Shown: positions 8,860 through 17,993, counted from the stretch's first letter. The stretch is DNA of 64,000 nt from Rossellomorea sp. y25 (GCF_038049935.1 NZ_CP145886.1:372001-436000); one strand, 5' to 3'. A program made the numbers and translations. The notes: a model not told the origin generated them from the letters alone.

Positions 8860-9861
8860 TTAGTTGAATTTCAAGGAAATTCCTTGTTTTAAATGCCTAA
8901 GTTGTCGTTCGCGATCTATGTAGAGTTCCTGTGCTTTTTCATGAGAAATCATCGTAAAGGTCAACTCTTCTCCAGGCTTTGCCTGTGCAATCAGTGGAAG
9001 ATCCACTGATGCGATTTGACCGATTCTTGGATAGCCTCCCGTCGTTTGCCGGTCCGCTAACAGAACAATAGGCTTCCCATTCGAAGGAACCTGAATGGTT
9101 CCAAAGGCAACCGCTTCTGAAATCATATCAAAATCCTTCTCGAGATGGAGGGACGGACCTTCCAGACGGTAGCCCATGCGATCTGATTGAGCAGACACTT
9201 TAAAGGGTTCATTGAAAAAGTGTTCCCGGCTTTCTGCTGAAAATAAATCGTACTCGGCCCCGGTCATCACTCGAATGATTTTCTTCTGTTGATAAGCCGA
9301 GATGAATTCAGAAGAAATCGACCAATCAATTTCCGTGAAATCATTGTCCTCTAAATAGGGAAGTAAATAGTCGATCATATTTTCAGATTCCTTCGAAAGC
9401 GTCCCGGCTTTCAGGTTGTCACCTTCTTTTAAGGAACGACCATTCAATCCTCCAATCCCGGCTCTTACGTAAGTTGATTTGCTGTTCATGACGGTTGCTA
9501 CATTGAATCCACCTGCAATCGCAAGGTAACTGCGGCAGCCGCTTTTGCATGCCCCGAATTTAAGAACGCTTCCAGCTTTGATCAATAGTGATCTCCTTAA
9601 AGGAACCGGCTTCCCGTCTATGGTTGGAGATAAGTCTCCTCCACAAATCGAAATGAGGGAGGTTTCCTGGAACTCAAGCATTGGACCCATAAGTGTCATT
9701 TCAAGAGTGGCCTCGTTCTCATCATTCCCTACCAGCAGGTTAGAGATTTTATGGGCAAGTGGATCCATACTTCCACTCACGATGACGCCATATTTTTGAT
9801 AGCCATACCTTCCAAGGTCCTGAATCGTTGAAAGGAGGCCCGATTTCATTACATTAATCAT
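8860..9861 (-). CDS. pxpC: 5-oxoprolinase subunit C / KipA (biotin-dependent carboxyltransferase-like)
   Basis: 333 residues, the usual length for PxpC/KipA. It begins MINVMKSGLLSTIQDLGRYGYQKYGV, the family's conserved opening, and contains ICGGDLSPTIDG and the DRQTTGGYPRIGQI stretch near the C-terminus. PxpA, PxpB and PxpC together convert 5-oxoproline (pyroglutamate) to glutamate with ATP. Its start overlaps the pxpB stop by 4 bp, indicating translational coupling. In B. subtilis KipA is also described as counteracting KipI, an inhibitor of sporulation kinase A. No pxpA is visible in this window. Confidence 0.9.
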   Translation of the reverse strand: MINVMKSGLLSTIQDLGRYGYQKYGVIVSGSMDPLAHKISNLLVGNDENEATLEMTLMGPMLEFQETSLISICGGDLSPTIDGKPVPLRRSLLIKAGSVLKFGACKSGCRSYLAIAGGFNVATVMNSKSTYVRAGIGGLNGRSLKEGDNLKAGTLSKESENMIDYLLPYLEDNDFTEIDWSISSEFISAYQQKKIIRVMTGAEYDLFSAESREHFFNEPFKVSAQSDRMGYRLEGPSLHLEKDFDMISEAVAFGTIQVPSNGKPIVLLADRQTTGGYPRIGQIASVDLPLIAQAKPGEELTFTMISHEKAQELYIDRERQLRHLKQGISLKFN

Positions 9862-10577
9862 TGTTCCTCCTCCAATGCTTTATATTCTTCAAATGAAATG
9901 GGGGTAAAACGAATTCGATCACCTGCTTTTAGTAAGCTTGGTGAGTCGCCGTTATTTGGTTTGAATAATTTTAAGGGGGTTCGGCCAATCAGCTGCCACC
10001 CTCCAGGTGTTTCAATCGGGTAAACGCCTGTTTGTTTTCCGGCAATCCCAACTGAGCCAGCCGGGATCTTGAGGCGGGGGGATTCTCTTCTCGGTGTCGC
10101 AATATCCGGGGACATGCCTCCGATATAAGGGAATCCCGGGGCGAATCCAATCATGTATACGAGGTAGTCACCATTGGAATGTTTCGCGATGACTTCTTCG
10201 GTAGACATGTGATTGTGGTTCGCGACTTCTTCAAGGTCCGGTCCGAATTCTCTACCGTAGCAGACGGGAATGTCGATGATTCGGGAATCTGATTGTTCAC
10301 TGATTGTAAGTTGGGAAAGCATATGTTCAATTTCTGAACAGACAATTGTGTACGGTAATGTACTCTGAAAAGGTTTTTGAGATTCTATGATTTTGATTGG
10401 GTCGTAATAAAGTGTGACGGTTGTAAATGCGGGTATGTATTCAACTAGCCAGTCGATTTTCCGGGTTTCAAAAAAGGCGGTGACGACTTTAACCTTTTCG
10501 TGTGTTTCTTGCTGAATTGAATCTCCTAATTGTATAACGACGGCATGATCGCCCAATGGTCGTAACGTAAAATTCAA
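9858..10577 (-). CDS. pxpB: 5-oxoprolinase subunit B / KipI
   Basis: 239 residues, matching PxpB/KipI. Family landmarks: LGDHAVVIQLG near the start, IPVCYGREFGPDL in the middle, and GFAPGFPYIGGM and TPRRESPRLKIPAGSVGIAG toward the C-terminus (cyclophilin-like fold). It is a subunit of 5-oxoprolinase and, as KipI in B. subtilis, an inhibitor of KinA autophosphorylation. The start is TTG, spaced 7 bases from GGAGG. First gene of a three-gene minus-strand operon with pxpC and ycsG. The 500 bp upstream holds no pxpA; a weak CodY-like site (12/15 match) is at 10653-10667. Confidence 0.9.
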   Translation of the reverse strand: MNFTLRPLGDHAVVIQLGDSIQQETHEKVKVVTAFFETRKIDWLVEYIPAFTTVTLYYDPIKIIESQKPFQSTLPYTIVCSEIEHMLSQLTISEQSDSRIIDIPVCYGREFGPDLEEVANHNHMSTEEVIAKHSNGDYLVYMIGFAPGFPYIGGMSPDIATPRRESPRLKIPAGSVGIAGKQTGVYPIETPGGWQLIGRTPLKLFKPNNGDSPSLLKAGDRIRFTPISFEEYKALEEEQ

Positions 10578-10776
10578 AGAACTACCTCCATTCGTGATTG
10601 TATGATTATAAAAAATATAAAATAATTATGTATGAGTAGGCGTACAAATATGATTATTCAGAAATTTAAGCCATGTTGTTATTATAGTATAATTCTTTGT
10701 GTTTTCAATAAAAGGTTGGGAATTAGTTGGTTCTTCCAAGAATCATGGTATGTGGAGGGAGGGGTATTCTGCATTT

Positions 10777-10905
10777 GTTTTTTTGGCTCATTCGAGTGAA
10801 ACGAACGTTTCACTCGCCTTTCAGCGTGCGCTGAAAGGCCGGGGGAGGAGCAAATGAATTTGCTCTATCGGCTCTTCTTCTCTACCCGGAATGAGCCAAA
10901 AAAAC
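10777..10905. repeat. palindromic repeat family A, copy 1
   Basis: A 129-bp element bounded by perfect 17-bp terminal inverted repeats (GTTTTTTTGGCTCATTC at the left, its complement at the right). Inside are successive hairpins: CGAGTGAAACG/CGTTTCACTCG (10793-10816), CCTTTCAGCG/CGCTGAAAGG (10817-10838), GAGCAAAT/ATTTGCTC (10848-10865), and an outer CCGGG/CCCGG pair. Copy 2 lies at 52799-52940. It fills much of the 537-bp gap between pxpB and the MFS gene at 11115; the rest is AT-rich. It has no coding capacity, so a non-autonomous MITE-like or REP-like element is likely. Confidence 0.88.
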
Positions 10906-11114
10906 AGTTAGTACTACTATCCCTTTAAATACTTGAATTCAATCATAAAATCCTTCAATTTCCACTTCGCAATATTTGTAAAAAACTAGCATGTTTTCAT
11001 CGATTATAAACGTATCGCAATTGTGTTTTATGTGCTATTATTTAGTAATCCGAAATATTATCCTCCTGAATGTATTGTGAGGATTATTGATAGATGGTGG
11101 AAGGAGGTTTTCTT

Positions 11115-12308
11115 ATGGATAAGGTAAAGGATCCTTTATGGACGAGGTCTTTTATTATGTTAATGGTAGGAAACTTGTTTGTGTTTATGTCATTTCAGAT
11201 GCTGATTCCGACACTTCCTCCTTATATAAAGTCGATAGGGGCTTCAGGTTTGGAAATTGGATTAGTAACGACGTTATTTTCCATAGGTGCTGTTTTAAGT
11301 CGGCCTTTTATTGGATTTATGTTGGAATATAGAGACAGGAAACCTCTCGTTTTAATAGGAGGGATCTCGTTATTATTGATAACGGTTATTTATCCATTGT
11401 CCAGTGTGGTCTTCATCTTTCTTTTATTCAGGTTTGTACACGGATTGGCGTGGGGATGGTCTACAACGGTTAATGGGACGGCAGCAGTGGATGTGGTACC
11501 GAAATCCCGTCTGGGTGAAGGGATGGGGTATTACGGATTGTCGATTACGATTGGAATGATCATAGCTCCGAGTCTCGGAATTTATTTATTCCAGGTAACG
11601 ACGTTTACGAATCTGATCATAACTTCCAGTGCTCTGGGTGTCATCGCGATTATTTTGTTAGGAATCGTTCATTACCGAACACCTCAAGTCGTCAAAGAAA
11701 CGAAAAAGGAAGACCTGAAGTTCTCATATCTTGGCTCTTTAGTTGAAAAATCCAGCTGGTTCCCTGCGTTTATTACAATTATGGTGACCTTTGGATACGG
11801 ATCGATCGTAACGTTTATCGTCATCTTTGGAGAAGAGCGTGGAATACAGCATATCTTTTTATTCTATTTATGTAATGCGATCATGGCTTCCCTATCAAGA
11901 CCGATCGCCGGGAAATGGTTCGATGAACGTGGACCTAAAGGTCTTGTGCTCTTTTGTATCGTGATTACCTTTATCGGCATGTGGGTATTATCCTATGCTC
12001 ATTCAGATTTCCTAATCGTCGTATCAGGTATTTTGTTTGGAGTTGGGTTTGGTTCACTTATTCCAACACTCCAATCCTGGACACTGTCGTTAACCCCGGA
12101 CAATAGAAGGGGAGTGGCAAATGGTATGTTTTTCTCCTCCATTGATCTTGGGATCGGCTTAAGCGGATTAGTATTCGGAGTGCTGGCTCAATATGTTGAG
12201 ACGGGTGTCTTATTCCAGATATCAAGCCTATTCTTGCTCATTGCTTTAGTCGTAGCGATACTGGAAGGGCGCAAACAAAAAAAGTTTGTTCACCAGACAT
12301 CAGCGTAG
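11115..12308 (+). CDS. MFS transporter (12 TM)
   Basis: 397 residues with 12 hydrophobic segments and MFS motifs: the region after TM2 (SRPFIGFMLEYRDRKP) matches motif A, and a second copy follows TM8 (SRPIAGKWFDERGPKG). This resembles drug/sugar exporter-type MFS proteins of Bacillus (YfkF/YwoG-like). An ATG at 11094 exists, but AAGGAGG at 11101-11107 is spaced correctly for the ATG at 11115. It stands alone, with a repeat element upstream and a terminator downstream (12338-12392). The substrate cannot be predicted. Confidence 0.85.
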   Translation: MDKVKDPLWTRSFIMLMVGNLFVFMSFQMLIPTLPPYIKSIGASGLEIGLVTTLFSIGAVLSRPFIGFMLEYRDRKPLVLIGGISLLLITVIYPLSSVVFIFLLFRFVHGLAWGWSTTVNGTAAVDVVPKSRLGEGMGYYGLSITIGMIIAPSLGIYLFQVTTFTNLIITSSALGVIAIILLGIVHYRTPQVVKETKKEDLKFSYLGSLVEKSSWFPAFITIMVTFGYGSIVTFIVIFGEERGIQHIFLFYLCNAIMASLSRPIAGKWFDERGPKGLVLFCIVITFIGMWVLSYAHSDFLIVVSGILFGVGFGSLIPTLQSWTLSLTPDNRRGVANGMFFSSIDLGIGLSGLVFGVLAQYVETGVLFQISSLFLLIALVVAILEGRKQKKFVHQTSA

Positions 12309-12337
12309 TTTGATGACTGAATATTGGTGGTAAGTAG

Positions 12338-12392
12338 AAAGGACTATCTGTTTTTGAAGGTGTTTGCCGCCTTTAGTAACGGATAGTCCTTT
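12338..12392 (+). terminator. terminator after MFS gene
   Basis: AAAGGACTATC pairs with GATAGTCCTTT across a loop that contains a second small stem (GGTGTTTGCC type), followed by a pyrimidine-rich T run. Confidence 0.7.
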
Positions 12393-12555
12393 CTTCTGTA
12401 ATGGATGTGATTCCTATGAATCACGGCAGAAAGTATCAATCGGAAATTGAAAAGGAAATGAAATTTTATCCCAATGAAATTCTGTTAGAATGATAGAAAT
12501 AGACTAGTCTGTGAGGTTTCTTTAATAAGGAGATCCACATATAACGGAGGACATT

Positions 12556-15300
12556 ATGACAGAAGAAAAATTACTAATGGAAAAGTCATTCTATGGAACT
12601 TTTTTAGTAGACTATGACACGAACCGTCATCCAATTGAAGTTCTTGGTCAAGCTTTTGTAGAAGAGCAGCAAAATGAACCGTATGATTTAACGTTCATTC
12701 GCTATGCTCAGGGTGAGGTCTATTTTCATAGCAAGGACTATGAAGCGGCTATATTCAAATGGGAAAGCATACAGAACGAATTAGAACCTTGGGCAAAGAA
12801 GAATATCGCGGATTCTTACTATGAGCTGGGGATGTTATCTTCAGCGGAGGATGTATATACAGCTATCCAATCGGAAAGCACGATTTTAACGTTGGAAGTT
12901 TCCCTTCAGCTATTCTCCCTTTATATCGAACGGAACAAGATCAAGTCAGCCTATCGTACGATTGAGAAAGCATTGACGATTGATCCGGACTATCCTAACG
13001 TAACTGAACTCGCCCGGACTTTTTATGAAGAACAAGAGGACTGGAATAAAGCCGTGGAACTGGCGGTTCAGGAATCGATCCGGACCCAGGATCCCGCTTG
13101 GTTCATGATTCTGAGGGAATATGGTGATCAAGGTTACACGACCTCCTTTGCGCCTACCTATTTCTACGATTTATTGATTGCGGTTTATGAAAAGGATCGT
13201 AAACAATTCAAAGGTCTCGTGACTTCTCTATGGACAAGCTACAGAAGCAATCCGGTCGCCCATATTGAATGGATGCTGACGGTAAATACAATCTTTGAAT
13301 ATGTGGAAATACTCCCCAACGAATCATGGGAGGACATCCTATCCCAATTCCAGGAAGCATACGTAGGATTCCTTGAAGGCAACTACTTAGTGAAAGACCT
13401 GGAAAATTTTATGCCAAGCATGCTGAGCAATTGGCTCAAAGTGAGCAGGGATCATCAACCACTTTTCCCGGCAGCTGCCGTTTTAGCCTGGAACGATGTA
13501 TTCTCGTACAGCATTGAACCGATGGTGACGGAAGAGGCGGAAACGATCCTGCTGGAAGGGGACTCCTATCAAGCACGCTTTGAAGACATTATCCTTTTCT
13601 TAAATAAAATTATTGATTGGTCAGAACGAAATGAAGCTCCTGTAGGGTACAAAACTAAATGGATTGCGGAGCAGTTAATGGATCTGAGTGAACACCACTT
13701 ATTAATCGCAGGGAGTGGCTCAAGCGGAAAGTCTTCCTTCGTTCAATCCGTTTTAGGTGAGAGCGTCGGTGAGGCTGAAGACTCCACCATCATTTATAGT
13801 TATCATGATCAGCAGGTAGAAGTAAAGGAGATTCACGATCATGGAGTTCACAAAGTAGAGAGCATCGCTGATTTTGAAGAACTGATGCAAAGAGAAGCAT
13901 TTGTAGAATATAGGCTTCCGTCTGAGTTTCTTAAGAAAAATAGAAGTGCCATCATTGACGTTCAAACAGGCAAAAGGCATCTTGATGATCTGACAGCCTT
14001 TTATCCTGTAGCTGATGGATTACTGTATGTATTGAATGCTGATGCCCCGTTTAATGCAGAGGACAGACAAACCTTAAGAAAATTAACGGAAATCGGCCAG
14101 CCTGTGAACGTTCATTTCTTATTAAATAAGATGGACAAAGTATCTCATTCTGACCGTACAGAAGAGATCATCGAATCAGCCCGAAACAAAGCCCGGGAAT
14201 GGTTCCCGGACGCAGAGGTATTACCGTATTCATCCCTGGAAGCCGTTCATCTGCAACGACAGGATGTTCAGGCATTTCTAAAGGAACAGTATAGGGTGAA
14301 TGGAAATGCGCTCAAAGCGGAACGTGGGGCCAAACTATTTTATCTAGTCAGAAAAACATTAAGAGATCTTTACTCAAAGCGTAAGAATCGTGAAAATGAG
14401 TTGAAAGATACAATCGAGAAGAATGAAGATATCCTGTCGCGTTTGAATGGCTTTGAAAACTACCTGGGTGACATGCAAGGCGATAAAGTCTCCGTCATTA
14501 AGGATTCCTTCTATCAAAAGAAAGAAGCCATGAAAAAGGAAATCTCTGAGAAGATCCCTGGTATCCTTAGTGGCTGCTCTGATCTGATCAGTGAAGAAAG
14601 TGATTTCAGACAGATTCATACGGAATTGAATGAAGCCATGAATACCCGTATTCAAGCCTATATACAAGAAGATCTCATGCCTCGTTATGTCAAATCCCTT
14701 GAGGAGTGGCTTGCCTTCTCGAAAGAGGAGCTTCAAGACAGCCAGAATTATTTGAATGAAATGAGTGAAACCTTCAACGAGCTATTCGGTAAGGATAAAG
14801 TCGTTTTACAATGTGATTTTCAAGTAATAGACGACTGGCGTCGGGATGTAAGCCGAATGGGAACGAGAGCGCAGATTGATAAAGAGAATATCTTATTGCG
14901 ATTTAAACCGGCACAGTTCTTATTAAAGAGTGCAGGGAAGCTGTTAGGTGTTTTACCTCAGAATAAGTCCTTACTCTACAACCAATATAAACGCTATTTA
15001 GAGAACGAAGATTATCAGGATATCACGGCATCTGTTGTTAATAAATTCTTCCTTCAGTTTGATTTGTTCGAAAAATCACTGCAGCAGGATGTTCACTCTT
15101 TCTTCGCTGAGCCATTTAATCAACTGGAAATCACGATTAAAGATACAGAAACAGATATTGCATCAGACGAAGAAACACTAAAGAAAATGAAAGCCGATCC
15201 GGAACGATATTTCGATCCGATCACTCTATTCGAAGTGAAACTGCTTCAGCAAGAGTACATGGTGAAAGCCAGCTATAAAGCTTCTCATCATTATTCATAA
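12556..15300 (+). CDS. helical-repeat / dynamin-like GTPase
   Basis: 914 residues. Residues 1-360 are helical with TPR-like units (YAQGEVYFHSKDYEAAIFKWE; AYRTIEKALTIDPDYPNV). A GTPase domain follows: P-loop GSGSSGKSS at 386-394, and G4 motif NKMD at 524-527. The expected G3 DxxG is replaced by IDVQTGKRH (near 465), a weak point. Residues 610-914 are a long helical region containing a hydrophobic patch near 785-800 (FLLKSAGKLLGVLP), reminiscent of a dynamin-type stalk and membrane paddle. There is no signal peptide. GGAGG precedes the ATG. It is monocistronic, with terminators on both sides. The function is unknown; bacterial dynamin-like proteins act in membrane remodelling and phage or stress defence. 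Confidence 0.85.
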   Translation: MTEEKLLMEKSFYGTFLVDYDTNRHPIEVLGQAFVEEQQNEPYDLTFIRYAQGEVYFHSKDYEAAIFKWESIQNELEPWAKKNIADSYYELGMLSSAEDVYTAIQSESTILTLEVSLQLFSLYIERNKIKSAYRTIEKALTIDPDYPNVTELARTFYEEQEDWNKAVELAVQESIRTQDPAWFMILREYGDQGYTTSFAPTYFYDLLIAVYEKDRKQFKGLVTSLWTSYRSNPVAHIEWMLTVNTIFEYVEILPNESWEDILSQFQEAYVGFLEGNYLVKDLENFMPSMLSNWLKVSRDHQPLFPAAAVLAWNDVFSYSIEPMVTEEAETILLEGDSYQARFEDIILFLNKIIDWSERNEAPVGYKTKWIAEQLMDLSEHHLLIAGSGSSGKSSFVQSVLGESVGEAEDSTIIYSYHDQQVEVKEIHDHGVHKVESIADFEELMQREAFVEYRLPSEFLKKNRSAIIDVQTGKRHLDDLTAFYPVADGLLYVLNADAPFNAEDRQTLRKLTEIGQPVNVHFLLNKMDKVSHSDRTEEIIESARNKAREWFPDAEVLPYSSLEAVHLQRQDVQAFLKEQYRVNGNALKAERGAKLFYLVRKTLRDLYSKRKNRENELKDTIEKNEDILSRLNGFENYLGDMQGDKVSVIKDSFYQKKEAMKKEISEKIPGILSGCSDLISEESDFRQIHTELNEAMNTRIQAYIQEDLMPRYVKSLEEWLAFSKEELQDSQNYLNEMSETFNELFGKDKVVLQCDFQVIDDWRRDVSRMGTRAQIDKENILLRFKPAQFLLKSAGKLLGVLPQNKSLLYNQYKRYLENEDYQDITASVVNKFFLQFDLFEKSLQQDVHSFFAEPFNQLEITIKDTETDIASDEETLKKMKADPERYFDPITLFEVKLLQQEYMVKASYKASHHYS

Positions 15301-15303
15301 GGA

Positions 15304-15349
15304 AAAAGACTGATTCGAAGGGCATTCCCCTTTTAGAATCAGTCTTTTT
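15304..15349 (+). terminator. terminator after dynamin-like GTPase
   Basis: AAAAAGACTGATTC pairs with GAATCAGTCTTTTT; GGG/CCC pairs inside the loop. A T run follows. Confidence 0.85.
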
Positions 15350-15399
15350 ATTTGGCTCTTTTCCCAAAAATTGTTTCTTTTTACCATGCGTTCTGCAAG

Positions 15400-15568
15400 G
15401 CTCTGTCAATTAGTGTGTGCTGGATGGTGAGGGGGAACTGCTCCGCTTGCAGCTAGCGTTCGGCCAAGCCTCCTCAGCTTAGCCGAACGGGGTCTCGGCT
15501 AAGCCCAAAATCCGCCGGAGTCTGCGCAGTTCCCCTCACCATCTTTAACAGAATATTTGTGACAGAGC
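15400..15568. repeat. palindromic intergenic repeat family B
   Basis: Ends carry CTCTGTCA (15401-15408) and its complement TGACAGAG (15560-15567). Inside, GATGGTGAGGGG-G-AACTGC (15423-15441) pairs with GCAGTTCCCCTCACCATC (15526-15543), and GTTCGGCCAAGC pairs with GCTTAGCCGAAC (15458-15488, one mismatch). There are no codons of interest. Together with the next repeat it fills the 725-bp space between the GTPase and the RsbR-like gene; 15570-15700 shows nothing further. Confidence 0.75.
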
Positions 15569-15709
15569 TTCAACTTGCGCAAGAAGACCATGTAACTAGA
15601 AAAAACAATTCTTCTTTCAGAAAAGGGAAAACAATCTCTACCCTTAAATAAGGTTGTTTTCTAAAGTTCTTACTTATATTGATTTTCATTAAGGATACAT
15701 GCTCAGAAA

Positions 15710-15962
15710 GTTGATTGGAGCGGAAGGATGATCGACTCCTGCGGGAATAGCTGGACAGTCCGAAATGCGGAGGCGGCTTGCTCAGCCCCGACAAGCATAA
15801 GATGAATGGACCGGGAAGGCGTTCTTTGCCTTCTTGGACCATTTAGCTTATGACCTCGAGGGGCTAGCCGCTGGAGCTGGACAGGTGAGGCCCCGGAGGC
15901 GCAGCCGAGGAGGCTCACCGCCAGCCCCCGCGGAAAGCGAGCATCCTGGAGCGGAAATCAAC
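15710..15962. repeat. palindromic intergenic repeat family C (GC-rich, GTTGATT ends)
   Basis: A 253-bp GC-rich element in AT-rich surroundings, with GTTGATT at 15710-15716 and AATCAAC at 15956-15962. The right end (GAGCATCCTGGAGCGGAAAT) resembles an intergenic repeat I recall as common in Bacillaceae. The centre holds a nested hairpin: AGCCCC/GGGGCT, CATAAG/CTTATG, ATGG/CCAT, AAGGC/GCCTT. Shorter relatives of its right end occur at 41160-41228 and 45872-45945. Confidence 0.8.
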
Positions 15963-16025
15963 TATTACTTTCTTCTCTACAATAGCCACAAACTTTAAAG
16001 AAAGAGCGTTTTATTTATTACCTTT

Positions 16026-16889
16026 CTAAACTTGCAAGAATTCGCTATTTTCCTGAATCACTTCGGCAATAATCCGTTCAAGAGAATTTTTAGTGTGAAT
16101 GGTAGAGAAATCTAATCCAAGATGAATGGCTGTCTGAGCTACCTCGGGACGGATGCCGGTGATGACGGATTTTACTCCAAGTAGATTTAAGGCGTCGATA
16201 AGGTGGAAGATTTGCTGAGCGACCATGGTATCAACCAATACCACACCTGATAAGTCAATGATCAACATGGATAAATGGGCATCGGCACTTTGTTGAAGGG
16301 TTGATTCTAATATCGTACGGGCGCGCGTCGTATCAATATCTCCGATGATAGGCAGAAGTCCTACCTCTGAAGTTAAAGAAATGACCGGAGTACTTAATTC
16401 CTTAATCAGGGTAGACTGTGCTTGTAGTCGATCCATTAATATATTCAGGAACGTGGAAGTAAATGTTTCCAGCACATAATCCAATGCGAAGTTGATCTTT
16501 CGTTCCCACTCAAATACTTCTTTCAACTGGATGTTTACGTTCGATTCTTCTACAAACTTTTCGACATACGTCCAATACACTCTTCTGAACACACCTGAGT
16601 TACGAACAACCTCATCGAGAGTCGTACTGGATTTACTTCGATCTGCAGCTGTTTGTGAAGTCCAGTTAGAAATCAATTCCTTTGACTCTGTTTGAGAAAG
16701 TAACAGACACTTGGCGATGATCTTCACATAATTAGAGTTTTGTTCTTTTATTTTGTTGAGTACCTCTGGCGAAGAATCAGGCGAATAGTGAGATCCGGAT
16801 TTAATATTCTGGAACTTCAACCAGTCTTCAGTGAAATCTAAAGCATGATCAACTAAGTATTCATATAAATCGGACGAATGTGTATCCAT
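16026..16889 (-). CDS. RsbR-family stressosome protein (RsbT co-antagonist)
   Basis: 287 residues. The N-terminal 160 are a helical, non-heme-globin-like sensor domain; the C-terminal STAS domain begins near ELSTPVISL. The two threonines phosphorylated in RsbRA (T171 and T205) are both present, as T187 (GDIDT) and T221 (VLVDTMVAQQ), with the same 34-residue spacing. RsbR paralogues form the stressosome with RsbS and RsbT and control release of RsbT, which activates sigma-B. Length and orphan position match B. subtilis RsbRB/RC/RD rather than the rsb operon copy. The start follows AAAGGGAGAG. No other rsb gene is in the window. Confidence 0.9.
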   Translation of the reverse strand: MDTHSSDLYEYLVDHALDFTEDWLKFQNIKSGSHYSPDSSPEVLNKIKEQNSNYVKIIAKCLLLSQTESKELISNWTSQTAADRSKSSTTLDEVVRNSGVFRRVYWTYVEKFVEESNVNIQLKEVFEWERKINFALDYVLETFTSTFLNILMDRLQAQSTLIKELSTPVISLTSEVGLLPIIGDIDTTRARTILESTLQQSADAHLSMLIIDLSGVVLVDTMVAQQIFHLIDALNLLGVKSVITGIRPEVAQTAIHLGLDFSTIHTKNSLERIIAEVIQENSEFLQV

Positions 16890-17107
16890 AAACTCTCCCT
16901 TTAAACTTGGCTTATACTCTTATTCTGAAACCTATAGAGGAGACTGTCAATGTTAAAGGTAAAACAAATAAATAAAATACTTCTTTAATTATGCAAATAA
17001 ATATAAAAGAGGAGAAGGCACTTCTTTTGATATGCGAAAAAATATGCAAAAAAATCCATAATAGTAGATACGAATTAGTCTGAATACTAGTAATCTTATA
17101 ATATTTA

Positions 17108-17154
17108 TTGGTTTTCTAGTAAAATATATGTATAATTATAATTATTAGAAAATA
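17108..17154 (+). promoter_or_regulatory. sigma-A promoter with CodY-like box before amino-acid ABC operon
   Basis: TTGGTT (17108-17113), 17 bases, TATAAT (17131-17136). A sequence matching the CodY consensus at 12 of 15 positions lies just downstream at 17140-17154 (AATTATTAGAAAATA). That position would block transcription, as expected for an amino-acid uptake operon. The rest of 16890-17177 is AT-rich and holds no other recognisable feature. Confidence 0.5.
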
Positions 17155-17177
17155 CAAACTATTTTAGGGGGACTACG

Positions 17178-17993
17178 ATGAAGAAGAAAGTAAGAGGATT
17201 ATTTCTAGTATTGATGATAGGGATGGCAGGGATAATGACTGCCTGCGGAAGCGAAGAAGCGAGCTCAGGCGAAGATAAAAAAGAGAAGCTTGTAGTGGGT
17301 ACCGATGCGGCCTTTGCTCCATTTGAGTATATGGATAAAGGGGAAATTGTCGGATTTGATATCGATTTTTTAGAGGCTGTCATGAAAGAAGCCGGATATG
17401 AGTATGAAGTGAAGAACATTGGATGGGATCCACTGTTTGCAGCAGTACAAGGCGGCAAGGAAGTAGATATGGGCATCTCCGGAATCACGATTAATGATGA
17501 TCGTAAAGAAACGTTTGATTTTTCCAATCCTTACTTCGAATCCACACACATGATCATGTTTGGTGAAGGTGTGGATATCAAGAGTGCAGATGACCTAAAA
17601 GGGCTAAAGATCGGGGTTCAGAATGGAACGACCGGTCAGGCGGCAGCAGAGAAGATTGTTGGGCAAAACAGCTCTGATATTTCTAAATACGAAAACAATG
17701 TAGTAGCCATTACGGCATTAAAGCAAGGTCAAGTAGATGCTGTTGTAACCGATAATACGGTTGTAAATGAATATGTGAAAAACAATCCGGATGACAATTT
17801 CAACACAGTAGAAGATCCGGAAAACTTCGAATCTGAATTTTATGGCTTAATGTTTCCGAAAGACAGTGAGTTGAAATCTGAATTTGATAAAGCGGTAAAA
17901 GAAGTGATTGAAAATGGAACATATGCTGAGATTTATAAAGAATGGTTTGGTACAGAGCCGAACACTGACGCTTTATTAGAACAAGCAGAATAA
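17178..17993 (+). CDS. amino-acid ABC transporter substrate-binding lipoprotein
   Basis: 271 residues with a lipoprotein signal (hydrophobic stretch then IMTAC at residues 20-24, Cys24 being lipidated). The mature part is a family-3 solute-binding protein: VGTDAAFAPFEYMDKGEIVGFDIDF opens domain 1 and DMGISGITINDDRKETFDFSNPYF carries the ligand-binding Arg region. Such proteins bind polar or basic amino acids (Gln, His, Arg, cystine). Followed by a permease and an ATPase on the same strand. A hairpin in the 155-bp gap probably lowers expression of the membrane parts relative to this protein. The ligand cannot be assigned from sequence. Confidence 0.9.
   Translation: MKKKVRGLFLVLMIGMAGIMTACGSEEASSGEDKKEKLVVGTDAAFAPFEYMDKGEIVGFDIDFLEAVMKEAGYEYEVKNIGWDPLFAAVQGGKEVDMGISGITINDDRKETFDFSNPYFESTHMIMFGEGVDIKSADDLKGLKIGVQNGTTGQAAAEKIVGQNSSDISKYENNVVAITALKQGQVDAVVTDNTVVNEYVKNNPDDNFNTVEDPENFESEFYGLMFPKDSELKSEFDKAVKEVIENGTYAEIYKEWFGTEPNTDALLEQAE

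Noticed and set aside
10653..10667. CodY box upstream of pxpB
   Set aside because: Only 12 of 15 matches in an AT-rich region; mentioned in the pxpB entry but too weak for a feature.
15570..15918. Minus-strand frames of 71-90 codons
   Set aside because: They lie wholly or mostly within the palindromic repeat element C and have no codon bias or start signal.
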